IMG/VR virus record: IMGVR_UViG_3300045051_001526
Coordinates: 1-38,044 of that record
Length of the DNA stretch: 38,044 nucleotides
Direction: 5' to 3' (one strand)
From: a virus
Shown here: one piece after another, positions 1 to 6,833 of the stretch
Numbering within the stretch: the stretch's first letter is position 1
Layout: every line of letters starts with the position of its first letter
Made by a program: the position numbers and the translations under genes
The notes under the pieces: generated by a model
Seen by the model: only the letters and a program-made list of their open reading frames with translations
Databases searched by the model: none
Told to the model about the DNA's origin: nothing

Positions 1-858
1 ATGAAATTAATAAATACAAAAGACCCTCAATATAAACCATCGTTAGTGATGATGGTTTATGGAGAAGGCGGTGTAGGTAAGACCACCTTCACTTCAACAG
101 CCCCAACACCAGTTCTCGCAGATTGTGAGAATGGCGCTAAATACTTTGGATTAAGAGGAATTGAAATGGATGTTGCTCAGATCGAAAAATGGTCGGACAT
201 GAGAGACTTCTTAGAACTTGTTAAAGGCGGTAAGTACGAAACAGTTATTATCGATCCAATTGGCGAACTCATGGATAAATTAAAGAAATTCATGGTTGCC
301 ACTGGTGATAGTAAAAATGTTCAAAAAGATGGTTCGTTAACAATGGCTGGTTGGGGAAACTTAAAGAAAAACTTTAAGGATTATCTAAAAATCCTTCGTG
401 ATAGTGGCAAACACGTGATCTTAATTGCTCACATCGAGGAAAAAGATGACGAAGGCCGATTGGTTAAAAGACCAAAGATTGAAACCAAAATTGCTGATGA
501 CATTGTAAACATGGTTGATGTAGTTGGTTACATGACAGTAGTACAGCAAGAAGGAGAATCAAAACGCATCATAATTGTTGATCCTGGCAACGATAAGTTC
601 ACCGCCAAGGACCGTACTGGACAGCTTGGAAAGATAATTGAACCAGACTTCACAAAAATTGTTAACGCTTGCCAAGGAACAAAAACTTACAGCTGGAGCA
701 AGGTTCAAGAAGTTAAAGCCGAAACAAAGAAAGAAGTTAAAGAAGAAAAAGCAGTTCCAGAAAAACCAGTTGAAACGGTTCAACCAAAACCAGAAAAGAA
801 ATTAAGTAATCCTCATTTACAAGCAGCCAAAGAGAAGCTTGCTAAAGCATCTAAATAA
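1..858 (+). CDS. Sak4-like RecA-fold ATPase (phage recombination)
   Basis: A 285-aa P-loop ATPase. Walker A is GEGGVGKTT (residues 21-29) and Walker B is TVIID (81-85). Layout and size match the AAA_24 / Sak4 group of phage single-strand annealing or RecA-like recombinases, which act on DNA with a partner SSB and a nuclease. Both partners appear to be the next two genes. The last ~50 residues are rich in Lys, Glu and Pro and look disordered. The ATG is the first base of the window, so its upstream context and any longer N-terminus cannot be judged. The stop lies one base before the next start. Fold assignment is firm from the motifs; the recombinase role is family knowledge plus context. Confidence 0.82.
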   Translation: MKLINTKDPQYKPSLVMMVYGEGGVGKTTFTSTAPTPVLADCENGAKYFGLRGIEMDVAQIEKWSDMRDFLELVKGGKYETVIIDPIGELMDKLKKFMVATGDSKNVQKDGSLTMAGWGNLKKNFKDYLKILRDSGKHVILIAHIEEKDDEGRLVKRPKIETKIADDIVNMVDVVGYMTVVQQEGESKRIIIVDPGNDKFTAKDRTGQLGKIIEPDFTKIVNACQGTKTYSWSKVQEVKAETKKEVKEEKAVPEKPVETVQPKPEKKLSNPHLQAAKEKLAKASK

Positions 859-859
859 T

Positions 860-1657
860 ATGGCTGAAAAAATTACTAAATCGTTGTATGGGGGAGAAGT
901 CTTAATCGACTTCTACCCCGACAGCCACAGGTACAAACTTCAAGGTCGAAAAGATTATCTAATCAGTGTAACCACTTGCACAGGAGTCATCGATAAAAGC
1001 CGATTCTTAATCCCTTGGGCAGTTGGCTTAACCGGAACCTTTCTTCGTCAATATTTTGAAAATGCGAAAGTAAATCAGTTTACCTCAGAGGAATTACTAC
1101 CAGTCATTGAAGAAGCTCTTAAACAGCATCAGGTGAAGAAAGAAGAGGCTGCTAGCATTGGTACTCTGGTCCATGATTGGGCTGAAAAATTCGGAGTGGC
1201 AACCGTTCAAGGATTGGACCTACCAGAAATACCAGAAGAAGCAGATGAAAAAGTACATGCCGGTATCAATGCTTTCCTAGACTGGTTCAATTCTCACGAG
1301 ATTAAGTTTGTGGATGCCGAACGCCTGTTATTCTCGAAGCGGTATGAATACGCTGGTTTAACAGATGCAATCGCTATAATCGACGGCAGGAAAACCTTAA
1401 TCGATTATAAGACTGGTAAAGGAATTTATAACGAGTTCTATTATCAGATTGCCGCCTATTGGCACGCCTACGAAGAGGAAACTGGTGAAGAATTAGATTG
1501 CGCCGAGATCATTCACTTCAACAAGGAAACCGGGGCCTTCGATAAAAAAGAAATGACCCGAGCAGAATACGAATTAAATTTTCCAATATTTCTCTCTTGC
1601 CTGAACATCAAGCAAAGAGAAAAAGAATTATCTAAATTAGAATATGCCAAGTCGTAA
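860..1657 (+). CDS. PD-(D/E)XK (RecB/Cas4-like) nuclease
   Basis: A 265-aa protein whose C-terminal half carries the PD-(D/E)XK signature: an upstream Glu, a Gly-Leu-Thr-Asp step (YAGLTDAIA), then the catalytic strand LIDYKTGK and the following QIAAY helix. This is the arrangement of RecB-family and phage exonucleases. An N-terminal stretch with SVTT and a helix containing HDWAE fits the same group. I take the ATG at 860 rather than an in-frame one at 839, because it directly follows the previous stop and has the TAATATG context seen throughout the window. It probably resects DNA ends for the Sak4-like ATPase. It overlaps the next gene by 14 bases. Confidence 0.78.
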   Translation: MAEKITKSLYGGEVLIDFYPDSHRYKLQGRKDYLISVTTCTGVIDKSRFLIPWAVGLTGTFLRQYFENAKVNQFTSEELLPVIEEALKQHQVKKEEAASIGTLVHDWAEKFGVATVQGLDLPEIPEEADEKVHAGINAFLDWFNSHEIKFVDAERLLFSKRYEYAGLTDAIAIIDGRKTLIDYKTGKGIYNEFYYQIAAYWHAYEEETGEELDCAEIIHFNKETGAFDKKEMTRAEYELNFPIFLSCLNIKQREKELSKLEYAKS

Positions 1658-1937
1658 AATCGGGGCCCTTTGGCTTCGCAAAACAAACGATGGAAAAACA
1701 TACATGTCGGGAATACTAAATGATTTAAGCGCCGACATTAGCATCGCAGTATTTAAAAATGATCGCAAGGAAAAAGACAACCAACCTGACTATAACATTG
1801 TTCTTTCAGAGAAAAAGGAAACTTCCAAACCTCGGACAGAAAATGACAGCTTCTTCGGAAATGATACTACGGTTACAGATACTCACGAACCAGCCGCTGA
1901 TCAAGAAGAAATTGATGTAGATAAAATACCATTTTAG
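1644..1937 (+). CDS. Small SSB-like protein with acidic IPF tip
   Basis: A 97-aa protein. Residues ~5-53 form a compact beta-rich segment (IGALWLRKTNDGKTYMSG ... AVFKN ... PDYNIVLSE) like short single-strand-DNA-binding or DUF736-type phage proteins. A polar linker follows, and the chain ends EEIDVDKIPF. Bacterial SSB proteins end in an acidic tip closing with Ile-Pro-Phe, which recruits repair and replication partners; the match at the extreme C-terminus is the main evidence. Its place directly after a Sak4-like ATPase and a nuclease fits an SSB. The N-terminal half is not a clear canonical OB-fold by eye, so the DNA-binding claim is inference. Confidence 0.6.
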   Translation: MPSRKIGALWLRKTNDGKTYMSGILNDLSADISIAVFKNDRKEKDNQPDYNIVLSEKKETSKPRTENDSFFGNDTTVTDTHEPAADQEEIDVDKIPF

Positions 1938-2372
1938 TTCATTGCTTCTGGCGCAATAAGCGCCAGTATGGAATGAGTTAAAGATAGTTCATTAAAATCT
2001 ATACTGGTGTCGAAAGACATTATCAAGTAAGGGAGATTTCACAGGTTGCCGCTGGGGAAAACCCACTCTAGTCGAAGGGCTTAAACGATTCAGCAACTTA
2101 CTGAGTCGGGTGACTGACATAAGCCAAGGTCGTGAATTAACACAGGAGTGGAATATAAAACGAGGCGTCGGCACACGCCTATCCTTTATCCAGTATAGAT
2201 TCAAATGAATTAAGGAGCTGATTATTGCCTGAGAGTGCAGCAATTAGTTCCTAATATGGAACATAATATCGGCCTTATTGTCGTGAGGCTGAAGCTATGG
2301 AATCTTGTAATTCGGTCTGTCAATTTATTTTACTTTTAAAAAGCCCCAAAATGCAAAGGGGTTTTGTTTTAT
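1938..2372 (+). ncRNA. Large structured RNA candidate, class unknown
   Basis: A 435-base gene-free stretch that folds well by eye. A closing helix pairs 1938-1948 with 2291-2302 (one mismatch, one bulge). Inside are hairpin 1949-1965; a perfect 12-bp helix 1996-2007/2190-2201; an abutting GNRA hairpin (TGTC-GAAA-GACA, 2008-2019); helices 2026-2030/2098-2102 and 2045-2049/2093-2097; a crossing pairing 2078-2083/2120-2125 (pseudoknot topology); hairpins 2104-2115 and 2163-2180; a 15-position stem 2214-2228/2237-2251 with several G-U pairs and one mismatch; and hairpin 2270-2291. An intrinsic terminator follows. G-U pairs in several stems point to RNA rather than DNA palindromes. I see no marks of tmRNA or RNase P RNA. 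GOLLD- or ROOL-type giant phage RNAs are the nearest idea, unverified. Confidence 0.62.
2340..2370 (+). terminator. Intrinsic terminator of the structured RNA
   Basis: CCCC (2344-2347) pairs with GGGG (2358-2361), extended by a G-T pair and three A-T pairs. The loop is 10 bases, and the 3' arm runs into TTTTGTTTT. It ends transcription of the 1938-2372 RNA before the replication gene. Confidence 0.75.
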
Positions 2373-2375
2373 TTG

Positions 2376-2458
2376 TAAGTTGATTCGAGGGTAGGTAAGC
2401 ATGTCATGGTAAGAATTCTCTCTCCTTATCATGGCATCTACCCTCTCAAATTAACTTA
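2376..2458 (+). other. Long imperfect inverted repeat (~83-nt hairpin)
   Basis: Three stacked paired segments: 2376-2385 with 2449-2458 (10 pairs, one G-T), GGGTAG 2389-2394 with 2438-2443, and 2401-2413 with 2425-2437 (13 pairs, two G-T). The loop is about 11 bases. G-T pairs suggest selection at the RNA level. It lies between the terminator and the replication gene start at 2477, so it could be a leader hairpin, a processing site or a replication-origin cruciform. No T-run follows, so it is not a standard terminator. Confidence 0.55.
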
Positions 2459-2476
2459 TAAGTTGCTTACGCTTAT

Positions 2477-3172
2477 ATGCAGGGTTGGATAAAGGTCTAT
2501 CGCAAAATTCAGGAAAAAGGATATTACAAAAAATCAGCGTATGTCCATTTATGGGTACATTTATTACTTAATGCCAACCATGAACCTAAAGAATTTATGT
2601 GGAATAACCAAATAATAATCGTCAAAGAAGGCCAATTAATCGCAGGTAGAAAGGAATTATCGAAGGAAACCGGCATACCAGAAACAACAATTGAGCGCAT
2701 ACTCGACTACCTAGAAAAAGACAAGCAAATCGGACAACAAAAGACAACAAAATTTAGGCTAATTACAGTTCTAAATTGGAAAGAGTATCAAGGAAGCGGA
2801 CAACAAACGGACAACAAACGGACAACAGATGGACACAAACAAGAATGTAAGAATGATAAGAATATTAATTATATAAGTCTCGATGAACAAATTAAGCCAT
2901 TTGAAAGCCAATACGCACCAAGTTTGATAACGGATTTTAAGCTTTATTGGGATGAAACGAATTTAAAAGGAACACCTTTGTGGAAAACCAAGAAAACGTG
3001 GGACATCAAAAAGCGCCTTGAAAGATGGAAACGAAATGGAGAAAAATTTGATCATCGATTTGAACAAAAAAAAGAATTATCAAAGGTCGAAGAAAAACCA
3101 ACGCAGAGAAATTATGAGGAAGCAAGAGTAGATAGTGGATTTAGTGGTATAGGATCAATTTTAAAAAAATAA
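2477..3172 (+). CDS. DnaD-like phage replication initiation protein
   Basis: A 231-aa protein starting MQGWIKVYRKIQEKGYY. The Gly-Trp-Ile-Lys-x-Tyr-Arg-Lys opening, the LHLLLNANH-type helix, the GQLIAGRKELSKETG segment and the KTTKFRLITVLNWKEYQ strand match the N-terminal winged-helix of phage replisome-organiser / DnaD-like proteins, which bind the phage origin and help load helicase. The middle is polar and probably unstructured (residues ~110-135), and a C-terminal Trp-rich segment around 155-185 resembles the end domain of such proteins. It follows the large RNA and hairpin, so the origin may be nearby. No helicase gene was recognised. Confidence 0.68.
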   Translation: MQGWIKVYRKIQEKGYYKKSAYVHLWVHLLLNANHEPKEFMWNNQIIIVKEGQLIAGRKELSKETGIPETTIERILDYLEKDKQIGQQKTTKFRLITVLNWKEYQGSGQQTDNKRTTDGHKQECKNDKNINYISLDEQIKPFESQYAPSLITDFKLYWDETNLKGTPLWKTKKTWDIKKRLERWKRNGEKFDHRFEQKKELSKVEEKPTQRNYEEARVDSGFSGIGSILKK

Positions 3173-3182
3173 TTATAACTTT

Positions 3183-4103
3183 ATGGGAAAAATTATTAAA
3201 GGCTTCAAAGCTTTCAACAAAGGATTAAAGTGTCGTGATTTTCAATACGAGGTGGGCAAGGAATACAAGCTAAATGGTGATGTAAAAATTTGTAGTTCTG
3301 GCTTTCACTTTTGTGAGAATCCGCTAGACGTTCTTAATTACTATGATCTAATTGACAGTGAATTCGCCGCAGTCGAAACGGATGGGAAGATCGACAAGGA
3401 AAAAGGTCAACGAGATACAAAGTTAGCATCAGACAAAATTAAAATTACTGCAAAGTTGGATTTACCAATGTTTATAAAAGCATCATTCGATTTTCTTTGG
3501 GAACAATGCAGTAAAAAAGGAAAAGTTTCAAAAAAAGGCGATGATGTAATTGCTTCTAAAACATTCGCCGCCCAACTCGCAAGCTCAGGCGATTCTGCCC
3601 AACTCGCAAGCTCAGGCGATTCTGCCCAACTCGCAAGCTCAGGCCATTCTGCCCAACTCGCAAGCTCAGGCCATTATGCCCAACTCGCAAGCTCAGGCCA
3701 TTATGCCCAACTCGCAAGCTCAGGCCATTCTGCCCGACTCGCAAGCTCAGGCCATTCTGCCCGACTCGCAAGCTCAGGCCATTCTGCCCAACTCGCAAGC
3801 TCAGGCGATTCTGCCCAACTCGCAAGCTCAGGCGATTCTGCCCAACTCGCAAGCTCAGGCGATTCTGCCCAACTCGCAAGCTCAGGCGATTCTGCCCAAC
3901 TCGAATTGAATGGAAATACTTCTGTTGGTGCAAATATCGGATACCAAGGAATCATAAAAGGTAAAAAAGGAAGTTGGATAACACTTGCAGAATACGATCA
4001 GAACTACAAAGTAAAATTTGTTCTTTCAGCCCAAATTGATGGAGAAAAAATCAAAGAAGATACCTGGTACAAATTAGAGAATGAAAAATTTGTAGCAGTA
4101 TGA
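3183..4103 (+). CDS. DUF7666-like protein with 27-bp tandem repeats
   Basis: A 306-aa protein of unknown function. Residues 1-60 (IKGFKAFNKGLKCRDFQYEVG, then SGFHFCENPLDVLNYY) match the domain of uncharacterised phage and gut-bacterial proteins filed as DUF7666. After ~70 linker residues come twelve near-identical 9-residue units (AQLASSG[DH][SY]), then AQLELNG and a beta-rich tail with GSWITLAEYD and WYKLE. Such short-period repeats probably stack into a regular beta-solenoid; that is inference. Unit variants (D/H, S/Y, Q/R) arise from single-base changes. It ends in an ATGA overlap with the next gene. The role is unknown; a surface- or ligand-binding accessory protein is possible. Confidence 0.65.
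   Translation: MGKIIKGFKAFNKGLKCRDFQYEVGKEYKLNGDVKICSSGFHFCENPLDVLNYYDLIDSEFAAVETDGKIDKEKGQRDTKLASDKIKITAKLDLPMFIKASFDFLWEQCSKKGKVSKKGDDVIASKTFAAQLASSGDSAQLASSGDSAQLASSGHSAQLASSGHYAQLASSGHYAQLASSGHSARLASSGHSARLASSGHSAQLASSGDSAQLASSGDSAQLASSGDSAQLASSGDSAQLELNGNTSVGANIGYQGIIKGKKGSWITLAEYDQNYKVKFVLSAQIDGEKIKEDTWYKLENEKFVAV
3570..3893 (+). repeat. Twelve 27-bp tandem repeats, in frame
   Basis: Units of 27 bases start at 3570 and continue every 27 bases to 3893, with a partial thirteenth copy after that. Units differ only at GAT/CAT, TCT/TAT and CAA/CGA positions. The rest is base-identical, so expansion must be recent or kept uniform by recombination. Because the unit is a multiple of three and lacks stops, three other frames are also open here; these are not separate genes. 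Confidence 0.95.
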
Positions 4104-4456
4104 TCATTGGTCTTAAACCAAACCAAATATTCGTTTTTGGGTCCAACATGGCCGGTAAACATATGGGTGGAGCGGCCAGATTCGCTAAAGAAAAGTTTGG
4201 AGCAGAGGAAGGTATTGCCGAGGGTTTAACCGGACAATGCTATGCCTTCCCGACACTCACCGGTGAGTTGGAACAACGTCATCATTTGGCTTTAAAAGAA
4301 AGCGCAAAAAATCTATTCAACTGTGTAGTGGAAAATCCAGAAAAAGAATTTTTGCTTACAGAAGTTGGTTGTGGAATTGCCGGATTTTCAAAGTTTTACA
4401 TGATGCAATTTTTCAAAGATTTTCCAACGAATTTAATTAAACCTAAAGGATGGTAA
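4100..4456 (+). CDS. Macro-like phage protein (A1S_2505 type)
   Basis: A 118-aa protein beginning IIGLKPNQIFVFGSNMAGKHMGGAA, with FGAEEGIAEGLTGQCYAFPT and a late LTEVGCGIAGFS. The FGSN-x-AG-x-H-x-GGAA loop and the closing VGCGIAG loop are those of small phage proteins related to macrodomains (annotated A1S_2505 family), which bind ADP-ribose-like ligands in better-studied relatives. A role in NAD or ADP-ribose signalling, for example blunting a host defence, is possible but inferred. The ATG overlaps the previous stop as ATGA, so the two genes are probably translationally coupled. Confidence 0.6.
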   Translation: MIIGLKPNQIFVFGSNMAGKHMGGAARFAKEKFGAEEGIAEGLTGQCYAFPTLTGELEQRHHLALKESAKNLFNCVVENPEKEFLLTEVGCGIAGFSKFYMMQFFKDFPTNLIKPKGW

Positions 4457-4460
4457 ATAT

Positions 4461-4736
4461 ATGCGATTTTACACTGAACATTTTGGAGAATTAGTTGTTG
4501 TGAGAAACAAACCAGAAACATATCCGCTTCTGAGCATCATTGGCAAATATGCCAAGCTCGGGGTCGAAGGTGGGTTCACATTAGTTCCAAAAAATAAAAT
4601 AGAAATGTATGAAGCAACAATTTCAGACGGCATCGACAATCGAGAAAGTAACAACGAGATCGGACAACACAATTGCGATAACGCTGAGTACGCAGGAGTT
4701 GTTGCCAGAACAAGCAGCGTTGCTGTTCCAGCTTAA
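4461..4736 (+). CDS. Hypothetical protein, 91 aa
   Basis: No family recognised. Residues 1-52 (MRFYTEHFGELVVVRNKPE ... GGFTLVPKNKIEMYEATIS) look like a small folded beta-rich domain. Residues 53-91 are polar and low in regular structure, and this part shares its DNA with the next gene in another frame. It starts 4 bases after the previous stop with TATATG context. Either the C-terminal tail is real overprinted sequence, or the gene once ended earlier and read-through now reaches a chance stop. The overlap of 128 bases is unusual for this compact genome. Confidence 0.5.
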   Translation: MRFYTEHFGELVVVRNKPETYPLLSIIGKYAKLGVEGGFTLVPKNKIEMYEATISDGIDNRESNNEIGQHNCDNAEYAGVVARTSSVAVPA

Positions 4737-4962
4737 AGGGAAATTAGGTTGGTTCTTATTTTCAGAAAGCGAGATCAAAGAAAAGGATATTCCAAAAGAA
4801 GCAGCACCGGAATTTAAGAGCGACAAAACACCAAGCCAAAGATTGAGATCCACACTGTACGTTTACTGGAAACAAAATACCAACCAAGTAAAAACATTCG
4901 ATACTTTTTACAAAGAATGGATGGAAAAGAAAATAACCGAAATAAAGGAAACGTTAGTATGA
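4609..4962 (+). CDS. Hypothetical phage protein, 117 aa
   Basis: Residues 11-53 (IEKVTTRSDNTIAITLSTQE ... GKLGWFLFSE) followed by a SQRLRSTLYVYWKQ ... FYKEWMEKKI helix resemble small phage proteins found beside recombination genes, where a C-terminal helical block of this type is common. I cannot name a function. The chosen ATG lies inside the previous gene; the strong domain begins soon after it, so a later start would cut into the fold. The stop overlaps the next start as ATGA. It is probably in one transcript with the NinG-like gene that follows. Confidence 0.55.
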   Translation: MKQQFQTASTIEKVTTRSDNTIAITLSTQELLPEQAALLFQLKGKLGWFLFSESEIKEKDIPKEAAPEFKSDKTPSQRLRSTLYVYWKQNTNQVKTFDTFYKEWMEKKITEIKETLV

Positions 4963-5333
4963 AGATCAAGATTTACCAGGAAGATTCAATTTTCAGTCAA
5001 TTTATTAGGTTAAGGGATAAAAAATGTGTTAGATGTGGTTCGCATGTTGAACTCAATGAAAAAGGCTTGCCGGTAACACACCAAAATTCTCATTACTGGT
5101 CCAGAGGAAATTGGAGCACACGATTCGATCCAGAAAATTGCGACACACTTTGCTTTGCTTGTCATCGCCTATGGGGTGGAGATTACCGGAGAGATTACGA
5201 AGCATTTAAGAAAAAGCAATTAGGTGAAGATGGATATAAAAAATTAGAAATCAGAGCGCACCAGTGCGCTAAGAAGGATAAAAAGTTAGCACTAATATTT
5301 GTAAAAGCATTATTTAAAACCTTGGGGAGGTAA
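4959..5333 (+). CDS. NinG-like HNH/Zn protein
   Basis: A 124-aa protein with two zinc-binding pairs (CVRCG near residue 22 and CFACH near 69) around a core VTHQNSHYWSRGNWSTRFDPENCDTLC. This core is characteristic of phage NinG / Rap-type proteins, HNH-fold proteins that in lambda assist RecBCD-type recombination on branched DNA. An in-frame ATG at 4917 exists, but the one at 4959 forms an ATGA overlap with the upstream gene and has AAGGA ten bases before it. The zinc fold is clear; action on Holliday or forked DNA is family knowledge. Confidence 0.75.
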   Translation: MKIKIYQEDSIFSQFIRLRDKKCVRCGSHVELNEKGLPVTHQNSHYWSRGNWSTRFDPENCDTLCFACHRLWGGDYRRDYEAFKKKQLGEDGYKKLEIRAHQCAKKDKKLALIFVKALFKTLGR

Positions 5334-5334
5334 T

Positions 5335-5763
5335 ATGGACAAAAAACCATCACAAACAGAATTACTTTACAAACTTTTATCAGACGGTCAACCGCATCGC
5401 ACCGATCAGATACAAAGTTCTGTTTATGGTGGTAAACACCTTGGGTTGGCACGAGTCGGAGCAAGGGTATTCGATGTTAAAAAGAAATATCAAGTTCAGA
5501 TCGAAGGCTGGCACGATGCAGAAAATCCAAGTTTATTCTGGTATCAAATGAATGTAGTGAGAATTGATATCAGTGAAAGACTATATAGATATTTTTCAAA
5601 CTGGAAACTAAAAGACCCAAAAAAGATGATTGAAATAAGCGAAGTAGTAAAACAGGCAAGAGAGAATGGTTATCAAGCATTGGAAATATATTCCGCTTTG
5701 GATAGCTTGATGAAAAGAAATGTTATTAAGTGCGATAAAGGAAAATGTAAATATGCTTTCTAA
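5335..5763 (+). CDS. Winged-helix DNA-binding protein
   Basis: A 142-aa protein. Residues ~5-60 (SQTELLYKLLSDGQPHRTDQ ... LARVGARVFDVKKKYQ) look like a winged-helix domain of the kind that opens with 'level of difficulty' helices and a recognition helix around LARVGARV. A second helical part (95-142) ends in a small hairpin CDKGKCKY. It is one of few genes here with a textbook ribosome site: GGGGAGG at 5324-5330, overlapping the previous stop. Target and effect are unknown; a regulator or a phage nuclease-modulating protein would fit. Confidence 0.5.
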   Translation: MDKKPSQTELLYKLLSDGQPHRTDQIQSSVYGGKHLGLARVGARVFDVKKKYQVQIEGWHDAENPSLFWYQMNVVRIDISERLYRYFSNWKLKDPKKMIEISEVVKQARENGYQALEIYSALDSLMKRNVIKCDKGKCKYAF

Positions 5764-5764
5764 T

Positions 5765-6097
5765 ATGTTTTTCATCATCCTACTGTGGCATCCGGCAATC
5801 AACTACACCACCACAACAGCTCACGTTACTTGGTATAACAACGCATCAAGTTGTCACAATCAAGATAAGTCCGGCAAGTGCATAATGGCAAACGGAAAAG
5901 CAACGCATGAAGGAGCTGTGGCCTGTCCTAGAGAAATAAAGCTAGGGACCAAGGTAGAGATTAATGGAAAAAAATATATTTGTTCGGATCGAACAGCCAA
6001 AAAACTTAACGGAAGATTCGACATCTGGAGTTCAGAGAATACAAAAACTTTATTAAAACGAGGAAAACAAAAAATGGAAATAAAAATTTTTAAATAA
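5765..6097 (+). CDS. Secreted 3D / double-psi beta-barrel protein
   Basis: A 110-aa protein with a short hydrophobic N-terminus (MFFIILLWHP) followed by a compact domain: AHVTWYNN, CIMANGKATHEGAVACP, LGTKVEINGKKYICSDRT and NGRFDIW. This order matches 3D/RlpA-type double-psi barrels, where the Asp residues in SDRT and FDIW form the active centre of cell-wall lytic enzymes. In-frame ATGs at 5720 and 5753 exist; I chose 5765 because it follows the preceding stop as TAATATG and leaves the signal-like segment first. It probably trims host peptidoglycan, perhaps during lysis or entry. It sits far from the other wall genes. Confidence 0.55.
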   Translation: MFFIILLWHPAINYTTTTAHVTWYNNASSCHNQDKSGKCIMANGKATHEGAVACPREIKLGTKVEINGKKYICSDRTAKKLNGRFDIWSSENTKTLLKRGKQKMEIKIFK

Positions 6098-6098
6098 T

Positions 6099-6755
6099 AT
6101 GGATCTACAAATTCTTAAAGTATTAGTTGGGTCACAAGCTCATGGATTGGCGACACAAGAAAGCGATTTCGATTATCGAGGGGTATATATTGCGCCAACT
6201 TCGGAAATCTTGAGAATTGGCGGCGAAGTCCATGATACGAGTTGGATTGAAGGCAAAGAGGATAACACTTCCTGGGAAGTTGGACACTTTTTAAAAATGG
6301 CAACCAAAAGTAATCCAACAATTTTAGAAACATTTTTATCACCAGTAGAAGAAACTGATTTCTGGGGAATTGAACTAAGAGCCTTATTTCCTCATGTCTG
6401 GAATAGCAGCGATGTTGTTAATGCCTTTATTGGCTATGGTCAAAATCAACGCAAGAAATTTTTAGATGAAAAAGATGCTAGACCTCCGAAATATGCAGCT
6501 GCAAATGCTCGGGTTCTATATAACGCTTATGAGCTTTTAACTACTGGAACATTCACGATCAGAATTGCTGATACACCAGTTGGTGAAACGGTTAGGAAAT
6601 TTAAAGAAGGAAAATTTAAGTTTGGTGAGGTAATTGATTTTTGCCGGGAGTGGGAACAAAAAGTTCGTGAGGCGTATAAAGAAAATCCAAATAAGGAAAC
6701 AAATTTAGAAGCAGTAAACGAGTTCCTTTTAAAAGTTAGAAAGCATAATTGGTAA
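6099..6755 (+). CDS. RlaP-like nucleotidyltransferase (RNA repair)
   Basis: A 218-aa DNA-polymerase-beta-type nucleotidyltransferase. The catalytic loop is VGSQAHGL (10-17) and the metal-binding pair is SDFDYRGVY (22-30), with RLaP-type helices behind it including YGQNQRKKF and KYAAANARVL. This is the YcgL/RlaP family (PF10127), whose members are often encoded with RNA ligases and are thought to add nucleotides to damaged RNA 3' ends. Here it stands directly before five tRNA genes, an RNA ligase and a polynucleotide kinase, which strongly supports an RNA repair role. As the tRNAs lack encoded CCA, CCA or 3' end repair is one possible job; that part is inference. Confidence 0.78.
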   Translation: MDLQILKVLVGSQAHGLATQESDFDYRGVYIAPTSEILRIGGEVHDTSWIEGKEDNTSWEVGHFLKMATKSNPTILETFLSPVEETDFWGIELRALFPHVWNSSDVVNAFIGYGQNQRKKFLDEKDARPPKYAAANARVLYNAYELLTTGTFTIRIADTPVGETVRKFKEGKFKFGEVIDFCREWEQKVREAYKENPNKETNLEAVNEFLLKVRKHNW

Positions 6756-6759
6756 AGAT

Positions 6760-6831
6760 AGGTGCCAATGTACCAAGGTGGCGAGCGAGACTCCAAATCT
6801 TGCTGGCTCGGTTCGATTCCGAGGGTTCCTG
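6760..6831 (+). tRNA. tRNA-Trp(CCA), weak D arm
   Basis: Acceptor AGGTGCC (6760-6766) pairs with GGTTCCT (6824-6830), with one T-T mismatch; G at 6831 is the discriminator, as usual for Trp. The anticodon arm is CGAGA / TCTTG with loop CTCCAAA, anticodon CCA. The T arm CTCGG-TTCGATT-CCGAG is perfect. The D region (6767-6784) does not form a normal four-pair stem and lacks T at position 8, so this copy may be degenerate or unusual. CCA is not encoded. Confidence 0.7.
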
Positions 6832-6833
6832 CA

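Noticed and set aside
1992-2243. Minus-strand 83-aa open frame
   Set aside because: It lies within the structured RNA, the product has no domain-like pattern and no gene context supports it.
1938-2476. Group I intron, tmRNA or RNase P RNA for the large RNA
   Set aside because: The order of crossed helices resembles a group I core, but no gene is split, the conserved core strings are missing, and there is no tRNA-like end, tag sequence or RNase P signature.
3570-3893. CRISPR array
   Set aside because: The units are contiguous and coding with no spacers.
3550-3955. Three other open frames across the 27-bp repeat, one + and two minus
   Set aside because: They are open only because the repeat unit is a multiple of three and lacks stops; the product is pure repeat and the annotated frame has domains on both sides.
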